Positions 13,571 to 16,428 of a stretch of 16,428 nt of DNA are shown piece after piece. The notes beneath the pieces were generated by a model. That model saw only the letters and a list, made by a program, of their open reading frames with translations, was not told the DNA's origin and did not search any database. How positions within the stretch are numbered: position 1 is the first letter of the stretch; each line of letters starts with the position of its first letter. The position numbers and the translations under genes were made by a program. The stretch lies in the NCBI GenBank assembly GCA_040081395.1, contig JBEBGN010000059.1, positions 1-16,428 on the forward strand. Reading direction: 5' to 3'. This stretch comes from UBA2982 sp040081395. Lineage in GTDB: Bacteria > Gemmatimonadota > Gemmatimonadetes > Longimicrobiales > Gaopeijiaceae.

Positions 13571-15238
13571 ATGGCCATGAAGCGCCTTGCCCGCACTTCG
13601 TCCGTGCTCGTCAGCCTGACGCCGTTCGCGCTCGCGTTTCTGCGGGACCGCAAAGCGTGGATCCTGTTCGGCAGGGGCGCCACGCGCGCGCCCGGCCACC
13701 ACGAGCGCCGCGCCGAGAAGCTCACCGCACGCCTGGCGAAGTTGGGCCCGACCTTCATCAAGCTCGCGCAGCTCCTGTCGTCCCGCGCGGATATCTTGCC
13801 GGAGCCGTATCTCTCGCAGGTCAGCAAGCTCCAGGATCGTGTGCCGCCCGACCCCGCGCCCCGCATCCGCGCCGTGATCGAGCGGGAGCTGGGCAAGCCG
13901 ATCGCGGAACTGTTCCAGGACTTCCAGGACGTGCCCGAAGCCGCGGCCAGCCTCGGCCAGGTGCACCGCGCGCGCGTGGACGGTCAGGATGTCGTGGTGA
14001 AGGTGCTGCGGCCCGGAGTCGAGGAGGCAGTCGCGCTCGACCTCGACATCTCGTTCCGCATGCTCTTCTGGCTGAACGTGATCTTCCCGAACCACCATGT
14101 GCGCGGTCTCACTAATGTGGTCCGGGAGTTCTCGGTGCGCGTGAAGGCCGAGATGGATTTCCATCAGGAGGCCGAGAGCATCGCGCGCTTCCAGCGCGTG
14201 TTCGCCCGTGACACGCGCGTGCGCGCACCGACTGTGGTCGAGCGGTTCACCGCACGCCGCGTCCTGGTCATGGAGCATTGCTCGGGCACCAAGATCGATC
14301 AGCTGCACCCGCTCTTCGCCTCCGGCCGGCTCTCGTTCAAGTCGGTCATGGAGTCCCTGACGGGGGTCTACCTGCGCATGATGGTGATCGACGGCTTCAT
14401 GCACGCCGATCCGCACCCGGGGAACCTGCTCGTGCAGGACGACGGCACGCTCATCCTGCTCGACTGGGGCGCGACGCTCGAGGTGCCGCGCTGGACGCGC
14501 GAGTCGATCTTGCGCGTCGCACTCGCCGTGGGGCGCGAGGACATCGACGGCGTCATCAACGAGATGTACCGCCTCGGCATGATCAGCGCCGAGGTGCCGC
14601 GCGGCGACATCCGCGAAGCCGCCACCGAGATCCTCAGGATCGTCGAGCGCGCGAAGACGACGAACCGCGCACGCATCGTCGAGCAGGTGATGTCACAGCT
14701 GCTCGACACGTTCTATACCTGGCCGCTGACGCTGCCGCAGGAGCTCGTCTACTTCTTGCGTACCGCGGCGCTCATCGAGGGGGTGGCGTTCCACTACGAC
14801 GCCAACTTCGACGGGCTCAAGTTTGTTCGCGGGGTCGTGCACGAGCACAAGGCCGAGCTGCTTCGCACCACGAGCCAACAGCCCGCGCAACTGGCGCGCA
14901 GCTTCGTGGACGAGGCCCAGACCGCTATCCGCTCGGTGCGCGACCTTGTCACCCGCGCCGAGCGCGAGGAGCTCCGCATCCGCGTGCACCCGCGCGACGT
15001 CCAGACGCAGGAGCGCTTCCTGCACCTGCAGGCGCGTCGACTGCTCCTTTCCATCTTCGCCTCGGCCACCGCCGTCATCTCCTCGATCCTGTTCATCGCC
15101 CTCAGGAACTGGTGGCTGCTCGGGGCCGGGCTCGTCGCCGCGCTCATGATGTTCGTCGTGGTGCTCTTCATCCCGACGCATCTGCTGGAGAACCCGCTCC
15201 GCCACGCACGGGGCATTCGCCCGCACGAGCGCGACTGA
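13571..15238 (+). CDS. ABC1/AarF/UbiB family atypical kinase-like protein
   Basis: UbiB/COQ8 proteins are membrane-associated atypical kinase/ATPases needed for quinone synthesis and lipid handling. The 555-residue product has the family N-terminal motif as LGPTFIKLAQLLSSRADILP (58-77). The canonical KxGQ therefore reads KLAQ (64-67). The alanine-rich loop AAASLGQVHRA (124-134), ATP-site lysine Lys144 (VVVKVLRPGV), catalytic HADPHPGNLL (278-287) and a DWG (298-300) in place of DFG follow. Two C-terminal membrane helices (about 490-511 and 514-536) anchor it, as in UbiB. ATG 13571 is four bases after mgtE; ATG 13577 is an equal alternative. meaB begins one base after its stop. No ubiquinone or menaquinone genes are adjacent, so I assign family only and give no ubiB symbol. 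Confidence 0.92.
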   Translation: MAMKRLARTSSVLVSLTPFALAFLRDRKAWILFGRGATRAPGHHERRAEKLTARLAKLGPTFIKLAQLLSSRADILPEPYLSQVSKLQDRVPPDPAPRIRAVIERELGKPIAELFQDFQDVPEAAASLGQVHRARVDGQDVVVKVLRPGVEEAVALDLDISFRMLFWLNVIFPNHHVRGLTNVVREFSVRVKAEMDFHQEAESIARFQRVFARDTRVRAPTVVERFTARRVLVMEHCSGTKIDQLHPLFASGRLSFKSVMESLTGVYLRMMVIDGFMHADPHPGNLLVQDDGTLILLDWGATLEVPRWTRESILRVALAVGREDIDGVINEMYRLGMISAEVPRGDIREAATEILRIVERAKTTNRARIVEQVMSQLLDTFYTWPLTLPQELVYFLRTAALIEGVAFHYDANFDGLKFVRGVVHEHKAELLRTTSQQPAQLARSFVDEAQTAIRSVRDLVTRAEREELRIRVHPRDVQTQERFLHLQARRLLLSIFASATAVISSILFIALRNWWLLGAGLVAALMMFVVVLFIPTHLLENPLRHARGIRPHERD

Positions 15239-15239
15239 C

Positions 15240-16289
15240 GTGAACCCGTCGAACGACCCTCCGTTTGCGACCCTGCTAGACCGCTTCCGGCGCGGTGAGG
15301 TGCCGGCCCTCGCGCGCGCGATCTCCGTCGTCGAGGACGAGCGTGAGGGCTTCCAGAACTTCTTGCACGAACTCATGGCGCGCGGGCCGCGCGCGCGCCG
15401 CATCGGCTTCACGGGCCCACCGGGGGCGGGGAAGTCGAGCCTGCTCGCCACCGTCGCCTCCGTGTATCGCGCGCGCTCGGAGCGCCTCGGTGTGGTCGCG
15501 GTCGACCCGACCTCGCCTTACTCGGGGGGTGCGCTGCTCGGCGACCGGATCCGCATGAACGATCTCGCGACCGATCCGGGCGTCTTCATCCGCTCCATGG
15601 CGAGCCGTGGCTCCCTCGGCGGATTGGCCACGACGACCAAAGAGGTGCTCGACCTCATGGACGCGTTCGGCTTCGACCGCATCCTGGTCGAAACGGTCGG
15701 CGTCGGTCAGACCGAGCTCGAGATCACGGGCGCAGCGGATACGGTCGTGGTCGTGCTGGTACCCGAGTCCGGGGACGCGATCCAGGCCATGAAGGCGGGG
15801 CTGATGGAGATCGCGGACCTGTTCATCGTCAACAAAGGGGATCGCCCGGGTTCGGCACGCCTGGTGAAAGAAATCCGCCAAGCGATCCACCTGCGGGCGG
15901 GGCGCACCCTCGAGGAGGTACCGGGGCACCATGGCGTCGACCTCACACGCGGCGCACGCGACGCGGTGACCGTCGAGCCCACCCCCACGGACGGGTGGGG
16001 AGTCCCGGTGCTGACCACGAACGCGCTCACCGGCGAGGGTGTCCAGGACGTGATCGAGGCGCTCGACGCGCACCGCGATTGGCTCGAGCGGAGCGGTGAA
16101 CTCGCCGCACGCCGTCGTGCCCGTTCCGCGGGGCGCGTGCGTGACGTGGTGGAGCGGGAGGTGCGGCGGGTCGCGTGGGTCTCCGACGCCGTGCAGGTGA
16201 GGCTGAGCGCCGGGCTCGACCGCATCGAGGCCGGAGAGGGGACCCCGTACACGGTGGCGAACGAGATCCTCGCGCTCCTGCTTCGTTGA
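15240..16289 (+). CDS. meaB: MeaB/ArgK G-protein chaperone of methylmalonyl-CoA mutase
   Basis: MeaB is a GTPase of the SIMIBI class that gates adenosylcobalamin loading of, and protects, methylmalonyl-CoA mutase. In the 349-residue product, Walker A is GPPGAGKS (59-66). The base-binding and metal region is VVAVDPTSPYSGGALLGDRIRM (split across 85-106) and the switch element is ETVGVGQTE (151-159). The guanine motif is NKGD (198-201). A C-terminal dimerisation arm follows about 270. Length fits (about 330). The GTG at 15240 lies one base after the previous stop and has only a weak purine stretch upstream; no better start exists without losing the N-terminal helix. The older name ArgK (arginine transport ATPase) is misleading. 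The next gene would be expected to encode a mutase subunit. Confidence 0.94.
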   Translation: MNPSNDPPFATLLDRFRRGEVPALARAISVVEDEREGFQNFLHELMARGPRARRIGFTGPPGAGKSSLLATVASVYRARSERLGVVAVDPTSPYSGGALLGDRIRMNDLATDPGVFIRSMASRGSLGGLATTTKEVLDLMDAFGFDRILVETVGVGQTELEITGAADTVVVVLVPESGDAIQAMKAGLMEIADLFIVNKGDRPGSARLVKEIRQAIHLRAGRTLEEVPGHHGVDLTRGARDAVTVEPTPTDGWGVPVLTTNALTGEGVQDVIEALDAHRDWLERSGELAARRRARSAGRVRDVVEREVRRVAWVSDAVQVRLSAGLDRIEAGEGTPYTVANEILALLLR

Positions 16290-16348
16290 CCCCCCATCCG
16301 GGCCCGGGACATCTTTCGGGCGTTGGGGCGCGGGACGGAGGAAGCGAT

Positions 16349-16428
16349 ATGTCGACCAAAGAGCGGAAGGTCCGCGGCCGGACCCAAGCAGAGACCCGCC
16401 CGACCGGGCCTCCGCCCGAGCCGGAACC
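16349..16428 (+). CDS. 5' end of an unidentified gene, possibly a methylmalonyl-CoA mutase subunit
   Basis: An ATG at 16349 with GGAGGA (16337-16342) six bases upstream opens a frame that continues to the end of the window. The 26 visible residues (beginning MSTKERKVRGRTQAETRP, then proline-rich) are polar, low in complexity and not diagnostic. The gene lies 59 bases after meaB in the same direction. Since meaB commonly neighbours the mutase gene, a mutase large subunit is the best guess, but it rests on position alone. The good ribosome binding site makes a real gene likely. Confidence 0.6.
   Translation, partial: MSTKERKVRGRTQAETRPTGPPPEPE

Noticed and set aside
11847..13580. Plus-strand open frame of about 577 codons
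   Set aside because: It is an alternative frame across ybeY and mgtE, rich in Arg, Gly and Pro, with no domain signature.
11659..13896. Long minus-strand open frame of about 745 codons
   Set aside because: It is antisense to ybeY, mgtE and the start of the kinase-like gene, all of which have clear family motifs on the plus strand. The translation is low in complexity.
16298..16320. GC-rich self-complementary bases (CCGGGCCCGG) after meaB as a terminator
   Set aside because: The palindrome has no room for a loop, the alternative pairing has only four base pairs, and no T tract follows.
1..16428. CRISPR arrays, tRNA or rRNA genes, insertion sequences, attachment sites
   Set aside because: Intergenic gaps are all about 105 bp or less. 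None contains repeated spacers, cloverleaf sequence or inverted-repeat-bounded transposase genes.

Overview
This is a gene-dense, GC-rich (by eye well over 60%) bacterial chromosome segment made almost entirely of housekeeping genes. I see no phage genes, insertion sequences, CRISPR arrays, tRNAs or rRNAs. The high GC, the protein style and the gene order suggest a Gemmatimonadota-like bacterium. That is an inference with moderate confidence, because no phylogenetic marker could be compared here.

Layout. (1) 1-178: 3' end of trpA. (2) 181-272: a short, relatively AT-rich leader holding a 30-bp imperfect palindrome. It leads into a class II Fic enzyme with a C-terminal winged helix (273-1451), the most accessory-looking gene here. 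(3) 1448-3115, minus strand: an NFACT-family (RqcH/Tae2-like) ribosome-quality-control protein, convergent with fic; the two stop codons share one TTAA. (4) 3116-3196: a divergent promoter region with two small inverted repeats. (5) 3197-5069: a plus-strand set of yqeK (HD-domain Ap4A hydrolase family), a one-pass membrane protein with a solitary LytR C-terminal domain, and lepB (signal peptidase I). (6) 5082-6152, minus strand: rlmN. (7) 6258-16289: a long co-directional run of vanZ-like, aspS, phoH, pgpH, ybeY, mgtE, an ABC1/UbiB kinase-like gene and meaB, with gaps from -11 to +87 nt. (8) 16349-end: the start of another gene, possibly a methylmalonyl-CoA mutase subunit judging only from its neighbour meaB.

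How the genes fit together. The phoH-pgpH-ybeY block is a known conserved module linking RNA maturation (YbeY, PhoH-like ATPase) with cyclic-di-AMP turnover (PgpH). RlmN, AspRS and the NFACT protein add rRNA/tRNA modification, charging and rescue of stalled ribosomes, so translation quality is the dominant theme. MgtE sits directly after ybeY, where many bacteria have a CorC/YbeX-type CBS-domain protein. MeaB is the GTPase chaperone of adenosylcobalamin-dependent methylmalonyl-CoA mutase.

I do not see a clear undescribed multi-gene system. The best leads are the palindrome upstream of fic, a strong RNA hairpin over the aspS stop codon next to the phoH ribosome binding site, and unusual residues in the NFACT-N domain, the UbiB-like kinase and AspRS.
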